A stretch of 39,478 nt of DNA, taken from Burkholderiales bacterium. Lineage in GTDB: Bacteria > Pseudomonadota > Gammaproteobacteria > Burkholderiales > Burkholderiaceae_C. A program made the translations under genes and the position numbers. Below are positions 25,716 through 32,905 of the stretch, piece by piece. Position 1 is the first letter of the stretch. Every line of letters starts with the position of its first letter. Below the pieces are notes generated by a model. It made no database searches and was not told the origin of the DNA. It saw only the letters and a list, made by a program, of their open reading frames with translations. Location of the stretch: assembly GCA_025350145.1 (NCBI GenBank), contig JANXYH010000019.1, positions 1 through 39,478 of the forward strand, read 5' to 3'.

Positions 25716-26603
25716 ATGTTTGAGCTGGTGTTGCGGCTGCCGCAGGCCTTGGTCGAAGGCGTAGGCGAGTGGCTGATGGACGACCTGGAGGCGCTGTCGG
25801 TGTCTGTGGCCGACGCCGATGCCGGCACCGACCAGGAGCAGGCGCTGTTCGGCGAGCCAGGCATGCCGGTGCCGCGCGAGGGCTGGCTGCACTCGGAGTT
25901 GACTGCGCTGTTCGCCGACGAGGCCGCAGCGACAGCCGCATCCAAGCTGCTGCAAGCCCAGGATTGGGCGACCGAGCTGGTCGCGCTGGCGCCGCGTCCG
26001 CTGGCCGATCAGGATTGGGTGCGGCTGACCCAGTCGCAATTTGCCCCGGTCGAGATCACGCCCGTGTTCTGGATCGTGCCGAGCTGGCACAAGGCGCCGC
26101 CGCAGGCGCGCCAGGTGCTGCGGCTCGATCCTGGCCTGGCTTTCGGCACCGGCACCCACCCGACCACCAAGATGTGCCTGCGCTGGATCGCCGGCCAGCC
26201 CGCGGCGGCGCGGGTGCTGGACTACGGCTGCGGCTCGGGCATCCTGGCGATCGCGGCGGCGCTGCATGGCAGCCAGGGCATCGAAGCCGTCGACATCGAC
26301 CCTGCCGCCGTCCAGTCCAGCCGCGACAACGCCCAGGCCAACCAGGTGTCACTGCGCGCCGGCCTGCCCGAGATCGCCAGCGGCAGCTACCCGCTGGTGC
26401 TGGCGAACATCCTGGCGACGCCGCTGAAGCTGCTCGCGCCGCTGCTGGCCGGCCATGTCGCGCCCGGCGGCCAGTTGGTGCTGGCCGGCATACTGGCGCG
26501 GCAGGAACAAGAATTGCGCGAGGCCTACGCCGCCTACCTGAGCCTGACCGTGGCCGACTGTGAAGACGGCTGGATTCTGATGACCGCGCAGCGGCCCGTC
26601 TGA
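25716..26603 (+). CDS. prmA: Ribosomal protein L11 methyltransferase
   Basis: An S-adenosylmethionine-dependent enzyme that trimethylates ribosomal protein L11. The 295 residues match PrmA. The N-terminal domain begins MFELVLRLPQALVEGVGEWLMD. The methyltransferase core has LDPGLAFGTGTHPTTKMCL, the SAM-binding VLDYGCGSGILAIAA, the acidic residue EAVDIDPAAV, and the motif IV region LVLANILATPLKLLAP, where PrmA normally has NILAxxL. Position after accB-accC is common in proteobacteria. The gap to accC is 78 bp. An inverted repeat (GGCCAGGG at 26611-26618, CCCTGGCC at 26641-26648) follows its stop. Confidence 0.95.
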   Translation: MFELVLRLPQALVEGVGEWLMDDLEALSVSVADADAGTDQEQALFGEPGMPVPREGWLHSELTALFADEAAATAASKLLQAQDWATELVALAPRPLADQDWVRLTQSQFAPVEITPVFWIVPSWHKAPPQARQVLRLDPGLAFGTGTHPTTKMCLRWIAGQPAAARVLDYGCGSGILAIAAALHGSQGIEAVDIDPAAVQSSRDNAQANQVSLRAGLPEIASGSYPLVLANILATPLKLLAPLLAGHVAPGGQLVLAGILARQEQELREAYAAYLSLTVADCEDGWILMTAQRPV

Positions 26604-26694
26604 CGCTCATGGCCAGGGTGTAGCCGGGCGAATTTGCGCGCCCTGGCCGCATGGCATCATCGCGCCCGCCCACCCGCCTGACATTCACCGCCAC

Positions 26695-28083
26695 GTGACC
26701 CTGGCCACCCGCTGTAACGCCTGCACCACGGTGTTCCGGGTGGTCCGCGACCAGTTGCGGGTGTCCGATGGCTGGGTCCGCTGCGGCCGTTGCAATGCGG
26801 TCTTCAACGCCACCGACGACCTGTTCGAGTTGGCTGAGCTGCCAGCATCGACCGGCGCGGCCACGGACCCTTCGGCATCGGCCGACCGCAGCCGCCAGCG
26901 GCTGGACGAGGTGCTCGACGATCTGGCCGAGCACCGGCGCCAGTTGCAGCAGAGCGCACCGGCTGCGCCCAGCGTCTGGTCTCGGCCGACCGCGCCGCGA
27001 CCGGCCGAGCCGCTGCAGGACGAGTTCAGCCAGGCCGACGAGGCCGGCTGGGACGACTCCCCTGAACCGCCGCTGGACGATCTCGCCGATCCGGCGCCGA
27101 CCGAGGACGATCCCGACCCGGCGCTGGACGAGGCCGATGGTGATGCCGACGCGGACTTTGAGCCGGCCGAAGCACCGCTCGCACCGCCCGCCCTGGCGGC
27201 CTGGCGCGACGACGGTGGGTACGAGCGCGAGGTCGCGGCCATCGACGGCGATGACGGCGACGACCGCGACGACGACGGGGTCGCGCTCCAGCCGCCTGCC
27301 CCGGCCGAACAGGCCACGCCCACGCCCACACCCACGACCGAGAGCGACGCGCCAGGCCTGACCCTGGCCGAGCCCGCACCTGCCGACACGCTGGACGACG
27401 GCAGCCCTGCCGCGATCGTGGCCTGGCACCGTGACGACCTTGCCCCCGCCCACCTCGGGCCAGCCATCTTTGCCGACGGCGCGCCGGCCGCGACCACGGG
27501 CGCTGCCGATGCCACTGCGGTGCAGGCCGGATCCGCAAGCGCCACTACGGCAGCGATTGCGCCTGCGGCCGTGCCCAGCTTCATTCGCCGTGCCGACCGG
27601 GCCGCGTTCTGGCATTCACGCCAGGTCAGGCGCAGCCTGGCCACCGCCGCCGGCATGCTCGGACTGCTGCTGCTGTTGCAGGCCGGACGGGCCGGCCGCG
27701 ACCTGCTCGCGGCCCACATCCCGGCGCTGCAACCGGCCTTGCAGGCGCTGTGCGACACCAGCGCCTGCGAGATCACCCCGCTGCGCCGGATCGACCGGAT
27801 TTCGGTCGACAGCGCAGGCCTGGGCCTGGTCGAGGGTGCACCGGTCTACCGCCTGCAACTGCTGCTGCACAATCGCGCCGACACCGCCGTACTGGCACCG
27901 GCCCTGGAGCTGACACTCAACGACGCCCAGGGCCGCCTGCTCGCCCGGCGGGTGCTGCAGGGCGCGGAGCTGGGCTTGTCCGGCCCGGTGCTGGCCGCCG
28001 GCCAGGAGCTGCCGCTGCAGGTCATGCTGTCGGCCCGCGAGCAGCGCATCGCCGGCTACAACATCGAGCTTTTCTACCCCTGA
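26695..28083 (+). CDS. DUF3426 zinc-ribbon membrane protein
   Basis: 462 residues, from a GTG start that gives MTLATRCNACTTVFRVV. The N-terminus is an MJ0042-type zinc ribbon with Cys7, Cys10, Cys30 and Cys33 (TRCNACTTVF and WVRCGRCNAVF). A very long Ala/Asp/Pro/Glu-rich region (about 45-300) is probably disordered. One membrane helix follows (AAGMLGLLLLLQAG, about 315-335), and then a periplasmic DUF3426 domain (about 350-462) with YRLQLLLHNRADTAVLAPALELTLNDAQG and the terminal IAGYNIELFYP. The biological function of the family is unknown. The placement downstream of prmA is typical for beta-proteobacteria. The 91-bp gap before it holds the inverted repeat noted for prmA. Confidence 0.88.
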   Translation: MTLATRCNACTTVFRVVRDQLRVSDGWVRCGRCNAVFNATDDLFELAELPASTGAATDPSASADRSRQRLDEVLDDLAEHRRQLQQSAPAAPSVWSRPTAPRPAEPLQDEFSQADEAGWDDSPEPPLDDLADPAPTEDDPDPALDEADGDADADFEPAEAPLAPPALAAWRDDGGYEREVAAIDGDDGDDRDDDGVALQPPAPAEQATPTPTPTTESDAPGLTLAEPAPADTLDDGSPAAIVAWHRDDLAPAHLGPAIFADGAPAATTGAADATAVQAGSASATTAAIAPAAVPSFIRRADRAAFWHSRQVRRSLATAAGMLGLLLLLQAGRAGRDLLAAHIPALQPALQALCDTSACEITPLRRIDRISVDSAGLGLVEGAPVYRLQLLLHNRADTAVLAPALELTLNDAQGRLLARRVLQGAELGLSGPVLAAGQELPLQVMLSAREQRIAGYNIELFYP

Positions 28084-28118
28084 ACCCGCCCGGCACGTTG
28101 CCGGCAACACCCCACACC

Positions 28119-29033
28119 ATGTCCGTCCTGATCTGCGGCTCGCTCGCGTTCGACACCATCAGCAACTTCGCTGGCCGCTTCGCGCAGCAGATCCTGCCCG
28201 AGCATGTCCACATCCTCAACGTCTCGTTCCTGGTGCCGACGATGCGCCGCGAGTTCGGCGGCTGCGCCGGCAACATCGCCTACAGCCTGCACCTGCTGGG
28301 CGGCACGCCGCTGGTGATGGGCGCAGTCGGCAGCGACAGCGAACCCTACCTGGCGCGGCTGCGCGGCTGGGGGCTGGAGACCTCGCAGATCCTGGTGCGG
28401 GACGACACCTACACCGCCCAGGCAATGATCATCACCGACGCCGACAACAACCAGATCACAGCGTTCCACCCCGGCGCGATGCAGACCGCGCATGATCTGC
28501 GGGTGCCGACCGGCCGCCCTGACATCACCCTGGGCATCATTGCCCCGGACGGCCGTGAGGCGATGCGCTCGCATGCCGAGCAGATGGCCGCAGCCGGCAT
28601 TCCCTTCGTCTTCGATCCGGGCCAGAACCTGCCGCTGTTCGATGGCACCGAACTGGCGGCATTCGTCGCCCAGGCGAGCTGGGTCGCGGTCAACGATTAC
28701 GAGGGCAAGATGCTGTGCGAGCGCATGGGCACCAGCCTGGAGGCGCTGTCGCGTCGGCCAAACCTGCGCGGCGTGATCGTCACCCTGGCCGGCCAGGGCT
28801 GCGAGCTGTGGCAGCAGGGCCAGCGCCAGCATGTGCCCGGCGTCGCCGCTGCGGCGGTGCTTGATCCGACCGGCTGCGGCGACGCGTTCCGCGGGGCACT
28901 GTTGCACGGGCTCTCGCTGGGTTGGGATCTGCCGCGCTGCGTCGCCCTGGGCAACCAGGTCGGGGCCTTGAAAATCGCCCAACATGGCTGCCAGAACCAC
29001 CAAATTCCCGCCGCGCTGATCGCTGCGGCCTGA
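28119..29033 (+). CDS. PfkB-family carbohydrate/nucleoside kinase (adenosine-kinase-like)
   Basis: A 304-residue kinase of the ribokinase/PfkB fold, with substrate unknown. Features seen are the N-terminal ICGSLAFDTI, FGGCAGNIAYSLHLLGG (the first PfkB signature, GG-x-x-x-N), GAVGSDSEPYLARL, AVNDYEGKML, GVIVTLAGQGCELW, and the C-terminal active-site DPTGCGDAFRGALLHGLS, where Cys replaces the usual Ala of GAGD. The Asp of GCGD is the expected catalytic base. The start at 28119 gives the conserved N-terminus; the open frame upstream overlaps DUF3426. It lies 35 bp after that gene, so they may be cotranscribed. Family relatives are often annotated as adenosine or sugar kinases. Confidence 0.88.
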   Translation: MSVLICGSLAFDTISNFAGRFAQQILPEHVHILNVSFLVPTMRREFGGCAGNIAYSLHLLGGTPLVMGAVGSDSEPYLARLRGWGLETSQILVRDDTYTAQAMIITDADNNQITAFHPGAMQTAHDLRVPTGRPDITLGIIAPDGREAMRSHAEQMAAAGIPFVFDPGQNLPLFDGTELAAFVAQASWVAVNDYEGKMLCERMGTSLEALSRRPNLRGVIVTLAGQGCELWQQGQRQHVPGVAAAAVLDPTGCGDAFRGALLHGLSLGWDLPRCVALGNQVGALKIAQHGCQNHQIPAALIAAA

Positions 29034-29052
29034 CGCCACTCAACCCGGCAAC

Positions 29053-29074
29053 TCAGTCCGGCGATTCAGTCCGG
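29053..29074. repeat. 9-bp direct repeat duplicating the cyclo-ligase stop region
   Basis: TCAGTCCGG occurs at 29053-29061 and 29066-29074 (13-bp period). On the minus strand each reads CCGGACTGA, coding Pro-Asp-stop in one frame. The functional stop is the copy at 29066-29068. A small 3'-end duplication, similar in kind to that at 1789-1834. Confidence 0.6.
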
Positions 29075-29662
29075 ACGCTGCCAGAACACGCCGTCCTCGT
29101 TGAGGATTGCGTCCAGCGGCACATCGTGGGGCTCGGGCTTGAGCCAGGGCACGTGGCCATGGGCAAAGCCGATGCCGACGGTGTAGGGCCGAGGGTGCAA
29201 GGCCGCCAGGGTGCGGTCATAGAAGCCGCCGCCGTAACCCAGCCGGTTGCCACCCGGGCCGTAACCGACACAAGGCACCAGCAGCAAGGCCGGCTCGAAC
29301 GCCTCGGTGCCCAAGGGCTTGGGAATGCCGAAGGCGTCGTCCTCCATCGGGCAGCCGGGGAACCAGATGTGGAAGCTGAGCTGGCCACTTTCACGCTGGA
29401 TCACCGGCAGGCCGATCCGCCGTGCCGCGTCGGCTTCGCTCCAGCGGTAAAGCGCCGGCAGGGCATCAAACTCGGCCTTGATTGGCCAGTAGGCGCCGAT
29501 CGAGTGCTCGCGCCGCGACACCAACCAGACCCGCAGGACCTGCTGCAACTGCGCGGCGCGGACATGCCGATCGGCCATCGCCAGGCGCTCGGCCTGCAAC
29601 TGCTTGCGCAACGACAACTTGTCGGTGCTGGGCGTTTCGTTGAAGTTCGGCAGCGGTGGCAT
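29066..29662 (-). CDS. 5-formyltetrahydrofolate cyclo-ligase
   Basis: It converts 5-formyl-THF to 5,10-methenyl-THF with ATP, returning an inhibitory folate to the one-carbon pool. The 198 residues fit the family. Seen: LSLRKQLQAERLAM at the N-terminus, IGAYWPIKAEFDALP, a central PKPLGTEAFEPALLLVPCVGYGPGGNRLGYGGGFYDRTL (given in parts: PALLLVPCVGYGPGG and NRLGYGGGFYDRTL), which forms the substrate and ATP/Mg site, and VGIGFAHGHVP. The start at 29662 (MPPLPNFNE) is chosen; a longer frame upstream lacks family similarity. It is divergent from the TfoX-domain gene, with 78 bp between the starts. Confidence 0.92.
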   Translation of the reverse strand: MPPLPNFNETPSTDKLSLRKQLQAERLAMADRHVRAAQLQQVLRVWLVSRREHSIGAYWPIKAEFDALPALYRWSEADAARRIGLPVIQRESGQLSFHIWFPGCPMEDDAFGIPKPLGTEAFEPALLLVPCVGYGPGGNRLGYGGGFYDRTLAALHPRPYTVGIGFAHGHVPWLKPEPHDVPLDAILNEDGVFWQRPD

Positions 29663-29740
29663 CAGGCGATTGTGCAATGGCAGGTCCGCCGCCAGGGCGG
29701 GCCGTTTTTCACGCCGCTGCCGGCGCATAGACTTCGCGTC

Positions 29741-30124
29741 ATGACGGCCAGCCCCGATTTTGTCGCGCACTGTCTGGAGCTGTTGTCGGCGCTGGGCCGG
29801 CCGCGCTCCCGGCGCATGTTTGGTGGCCACGGCGTCTATGTCGACGAGTGTTTCATCGCCCTGGTCAGCGGCCAGCAGTTGTTCCTCAAGACCGACGAGC
29901 TCAACCGCCAGGCGTTCGAGCAGGCCGGTTGCCTGCCTTTTGCCTTTGTGGCGGCCAGCGGCCAGAGGACGGTGATGTCGTACTGGAGCGCGCCCGACGA
30001 GGCGATGGACTCGGCGGCGCTGATGCTGCCCTGGGCGCGGCTGGCGATGGCGGCCGCGCTGCGCGCCGCCCATGCCAGGGCTCAACCGGCTGCGGCCCGG
30101 GGCAAGAGCAGGCGCTCGCGGTAG
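29741..30124 (+). CDS. TfoX N-terminal domain protein
   Basis: A 127-residue protein with the TfoX N-terminal domain: LLSALGRPRSRRMFGGHGVYVDECFIALVSGQQLFLKTD (seen in the parts RRMFGGHGVYVDE and LFLKTDE), then FEQAGCLPFAF and VMSYWSAPDEAM. TfoX/Sxy proteins with both domains regulate natural competence, but stand-alone N-domain proteins are widespread and of unknown role. The C-terminus is Arg/Ala-rich. Its final 43 bp overlap the 3' end of the enoyl-CoA hydratase gene on the other strand. A TAGACT hexamer ends 7 nt before the ATG and there is no ribosome site. Confidence 0.85.
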   Translation: MTASPDFVAHCLELLSALGRPRSRRMFGGHGVYVDECFIALVSGQQLFLKTDELNRQAFEQAGCLPFAFVAASGQRTVMSYWSAPDEAMDSAALMLPWARLAMAAALRAAHARAQPAAARGKSRRSR

Positions 30125-30804
30125 GCGGTGATCCGGGCCTGCAGGCCCGGCGTCGAGGCTGAGCGGACCAGCGCCGCCAGGTCGACATCGCGGTGGTCGT
30201 CGCGGGTGATGTTGCGCACCGCCCGGGCGGTCTCACGGCTGACCCGGGGAGGTGGCAGTGGCGAATCTGCGCCATCGACGGCGATTGCCGATACCAGCCC
30301 GGCCTGCTGCCCCTGGGCGGCGTCCAGCTCGCCGCCCTCGATCACCAGGCGCCTGGCTGCGTTGGTGCCGATGCGCTCGGCCAGGCGCCGGCTGCCCAAC
30401 ACCAGGCCGAACTGCGCGCCGGGAAACCTGAAGCTGGCGCCGGGTCGGGCGATGCGCCGCTCGCAGGCCACGAACAGGTCCGCCCCTGCGCCCCAGGTGC
30501 GGCCGTGGGCAAATGCCACGGTGCGCATAGGCGCATGCCACAGCGCCGCCAGAAGGGCCTCGATGCGGACCACCCGCAACAGCAGGTCGGCATCGCTCAG
30601 GCGCGGCAGATCGGTCAGGTCCAGGCCGGTACAGAAGTGCGCCCCGGCGCCGCGCAGCACCAGGGTGTGGGTGGCTTCATCGGCGCTGACCTGTTCGATC
30701 CGGGCCAGCAGCGCCTCGACCATTGCCGGCCCGAGTGCATTGCCCTTGTCAGGCCGATTCAGGGTCAGGCTGGTGACGCCGTCGTGGTGCTCGATGGTCA
30801 GCAT
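30082..30804 (-). CDS. Enoyl-CoA hydratase/isomerase family protein
   Basis: A 240-residue crotonase-fold protein acting on a CoA thioester; the exact reaction is unknown. Seen: LTIEHHDGVTSLTLNRPDKGNALGPAMVEAL (parts VTSLTLNRPDKGNAL), the first oxyanion segment HFCTGLDLTDLP, the second GRTWGAGADLFVACERRIA, and FGLVLGSRRLAERIG. The usual first catalytic Glu position is not obvious, so it could be a non-hydratase crotonase. It is the last gene of the minus-strand organosulfur-like cluster: 17 bp after the thiol dioxygenase stop, with GAGCGGAG upstream of its ATG. Its 3' end overlaps the TfoX-domain gene by 43 bp. Confidence 0.87.
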   Translation of the reverse strand: MLTIEHHDGVTSLTLNRPDKGNALGPAMVEALLARIEQVSADEATHTLVLRGAGAHFCTGLDLTDLPRLSDADLLLRVVRIEALLAALWHAPMRTVAFAHGRTWGAGADLFVACERRIARPGASFRFPGAQFGLVLGSRRLAERIGTNAARRLVIEGGELDAAQGQQAGLVSAIAVDGADSPLPPPRVSRETARAVRNITRDDHRDVDLAALVRSASTPGLQARITAYRERLLLPRAAAG

Positions 30805-30821
30805 GCGTGCTCCGCTCAGGA

Positions 30822-31409
30822 TCAGACCGACAGCGCCGGGGCGGCGGTCGCGCTGTAGCCGGAGATGAAGTCCAGCACCTGGCCCTGCGCGTCGAGCCGG
30901 TGCCGGCGCAGCCTGCCGATGTCGCCGCCGTAGACATGGATGCTGATGCTGACCGCGTCCGGCACGGCGTTGGCCACCAGGTGCCAGTCGCCCAGGGTCG
31001 GCGAGACCGCCTCGATCTGGCCGGCGCTCAAGCGGTGGCGCCGGTTGGAGGCGACCGGCACGCCGCCGTGCCACTCGAACTCCTGGCAGTCCTCGGCGCC
31101 ACGCAGCATGCCGATCAGGCCCCAGACGGTGTGGTCGTGGGCCGGCGTGCGCTGGCCCGGCCCCCAGACAAAGCTGACCACAGAGAAGCGCTGCTGCGGG
31201 TCAAGGTAGAGCAAGTGCTGGGCATAGCGCTCGGGATTGGCTTGAGCCTGTGGCGCCGGCAGCCAGGCGTCGTCGGCCAGCAATGCCGCCAACTGCGGTC
31301 GGGCGGCGGCGAGCAAGGTCGCCTCGTCCAGCCCGGCGTCGAGCAGGGCGCCCAGCGCGGCGACGAACCCGCGCAGCGGGGCCAGGCTGTTGCTGCCGAG
31401 CGGCGTCAT
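30822..31409 (-). CDS. Gln-type thiol dioxygenase, probable 3-mercaptopropionate dioxygenase
   Basis: A cupin iron enzyme of the cysteine dioxygenase family, 195 residues. Iron ligands are readable as His91 and His93 in PAHDHTVWGLIG and His143 in GDWHLVAN. The outer-sphere triad Ser156-His158-Tyr160 is in SISIHVYG. Gln64 (RYAQHLLYLD) stands where cysteine dioxygenases have the carboxylate-binding Arg, and Gly replaces the cross-link Cys (mammalian Cys93). This residue pattern is known for bacterial 3-mercaptopropionate dioxygenases, which oxidise the thiol to 3-sulfinopropionate. Its ATG overlaps the stop of the class III CoA-transferase (ATGA, 31409-31406), which fits the next step, CoA activation of the sulfinate. 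Cysteine as substrate cannot be excluded. Confidence 0.85.
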   Translation of the reverse strand: MTPLGSNSLAPLRGFVAALGALLDAGLDEATLLAAARPQLAALLADDAWLPAPQAQANPERYAQHLLYLDPQQRFSVVSFVWGPGQRTPAHDHTVWGLIGMLRGAEDCQEFEWHGGVPVASNRRHRLSAGQIEAVSPTLGDWHLVANAVPDAVSISIHVYGGDIGRLRRHRLDAQGQVLDFISGYSATAAPALSV

Positions 31410-32587
31410 CGCAGACTGGCCCTGATCTCGGCGCTGTGCTGGCCTAGCGTCGGCACAGCCGTGTCGACAGGGATGGCCTGGCCGTCAAGCCGCACCGGGC
31501 TGCCGACGGTGCGCGTGGCCTGGCCGCCGGGCAGGGTCATGGGCCGCACCAGTTGCAGGTGTTCGGCCTGCGGGTCGGCGAGTGCTTCGGCATAGCCATT
31601 GATCGGCGCGCCGGGCACGCCGCCCAGGGCAAAGCGCGCCAGCCAGTCGGCGGCAGTCGAGCGCGCAAACTGGACTTCCAGCAGATCCTTCAATTCGCCT
31701 TGGTGGGCGGCGCGCAGCGTTGGTGTGGCAAAGCGCGGATCCTGCGCCAGCGCCGGCAGGCCGACGATGCCGCACACCGCCAGCCACAGCTTGTGGTTGC
31801 CGGCGGCAATCGCGAAAAAGCCGTCCTGCGCCCGGTAGGCCTGGTACGGGGCGTTGCGCGGGTGCGCCGAGCCGAGCTTGCCGGGGTTGCGTCCGGTGCC
31901 GAAGTATTCGCTGGTCTGAAGCGCCGAAACCGCCAGCGTGGCGGCGAACATCGGGATGTCGATGTGCCCGCCCTGGCCACCGCCTTTGACCCGGTGCAGC
32001 AGCGCGGCGATGCTGAAGGCGGCGTACAGGCCCGAGGCAAAGTCCGACAGCGGCACCCCGGCCTTGACCGGCGCGCCGTCGGGCTCACCGGTGACGCTCA
32101 TCACCCCGGCCGCGGCCTGGATCGTCAGGTCGAAGCCACCCTCGCCGCCGCGCGGGCCATCCTGGCCGTAGGCCGAGATCGAGCAGTAGACCAGGCTCGG
32201 CTGGCGCGCTGCGAACCAGTCCCAGCCCAGGCCGAGCCGGGCCATTGCACCGGGGCGGCTGTTCTCGACCAGCACGTCGCTGGATTGCACCAGGGCGCGG
32301 GCGGCGGCCAGGTCGTTGGGGTCCTTGAGGTTCAGCACCAGGGAGCGCTTGCCGCGGTTGACCGAGGCGAAGTTTTCGCTGAAACCCCCGGTCAGCGGTG
32401 GCCACTGGCGCATGCCGTCGCCCTCGGGCGGCTCGACCTTGACCACGTCGGCGCCAAAGTCGGCCAGCAACATGCCGCAGAACGGGCCCGAGGCGACCTG
32501 GCAGAACTCGGCCACGCGCACCCCGAGCAGGGGCAAGGGCGGCATGGCGGCGACGCGGGACGAGGCTGGAGCGGGCGCGGCGGTCAT
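31406..32587 (-). CDS. Class III (CaiB/BaiF) CoA-transferase
   Basis: 393 residues moving CoA between carboxylic acids by way of an aspartyl-CoA intermediate. Seen: GVRVAEFCQVASGPFCGMLLADFGADVVKVEPPEGD (parts LLADFGADVVKVEPPEGD), NRGKRSLVLNLKDP, DVLVENSRPGAMARLGLGW, the catalytic Asp at about 153 in GGFDLTIQAAAGVMSVTG, and HPRNAPYQAYRAQDGFFAIA. Its closest functional parallel by context is the succinyl-CoA:3-sulfinopropionate CoA-transferase described next to 3-mercaptopropionate metabolism in Variovorax and Advenella. A second Met at residue 15 is a possible start. TACAGT ends 6 nt before the ATG, within the tail of the permease remnant, so it may have its own promoter. Confidence 0.9.
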   Translation of the reverse strand: MTAAPAPASSRVAAMPPLPLLGVRVAEFCQVASGPFCGMLLADFGADVVKVEPPEGDGMRQWPPLTGGFSENFASVNRGKRSLVLNLKDPNDLAAARALVQSSDVLVENSRPGAMARLGLGWDWFAARQPSLVYCSISAYGQDGPRGGEGGFDLTIQAAAGVMSVTGEPDGAPVKAGVPLSDFASGLYAAFSIAALLHRVKGGGQGGHIDIPMFAATLAVSALQTSEYFGTGRNPGKLGSAHPRNAPYQAYRAQDGFFAIAAGNHKLWLAVCGIVGLPALAQDPRFATPTLRAAHQGELKDLLEVQFARSTAADWLARFALGGVPGAPINGYAEALADPQAEHLQLVRPMTLPGGQATRTVGSPVRLDGQAIPVDTAVPTLGQHSAEIRASLR

Positions 32588-32609
32588 GGCTGGACTGTAG
32601 CGGCCAGCG

Positions 32610-32837
32610 CTACGACCTGCCCTTCCACGGCACCAGCCGGCGCTCGACCCAGCGCATGAACAGGTCGAACAGGTAGGCGACCACGCCGATCACGATGATG
32701 CCCATGCTGACAATGTCGGTGCGCAGGAAGTTCGACGCGTTGAGCCCCGTATGGCCCATGCCGCCGTGCTGCGGGCGGGCGGGTTCGCCGGCCATCTTGG
32801 CGTAAAAAGCGCCGACGCCGACGCCGACGCCGTCGCA
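32610..32837 (-). pseudogene. 3' remnant of a TauC/SsuC-like ABC transporter permease
   Basis: The frame ends in NFLRTDIVSMGIIVIGVVAYL and FDLFMRWVERRLVPWKGRS, the conserved last membrane helix and tail of TauC/SsuC/nitrate-sulfonate ABC permeases (final-helix pattern FxRTDxxxxGIIVIGxxxxLxDLxxRxxERRLVPW). Only about 75 codons remain. Upstream in the same frame the protein reads GVGVGVGAFYAKMAGEPARP from a (GCCGAC)n repeat at 32811-32834, then hits TAG at 32840-32838. The helices and the EAA loop of an intact permease are missing and no binding protein or ATPase gene is adjacent. A 62-residue peptide from the ATG at 32795 could still be made, but a transporter function is not plausible. Confidence 0.75.
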
Positions 32838-32905
32838 CTACAGCGCACCGCGCGGTCAGGACTTTCCCGCAGACCGGCGGGCCGCGCTTGGGGCGGATCG
32901 GCGCT

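Noticed and set aside
26098-26110. Match to the CGCCGCAGGCGCG core of the accC-relic insert, inside prmA
   Set aside because: Too short and fully explained by prmA codons (Pro-Gln-Ala-Arg); not evidence of a dispersed repeat family without a genome search.
26611-26648. GGCCAGGG/CCCTGGCC inverted repeat after prmA as an intrinsic terminator
   Set aside because: The arms are 22 nt apart and no T-tract follows; it may be structural but cannot be called a terminator.
32811-32834. GCCGAC hexamer repeat as a possible CRISPR or regulatory iteron
   Set aside because: Only three and a half contiguous copies with no spacers; it lies in the frame of the truncated permease and is more likely slippage at a deletion joint.
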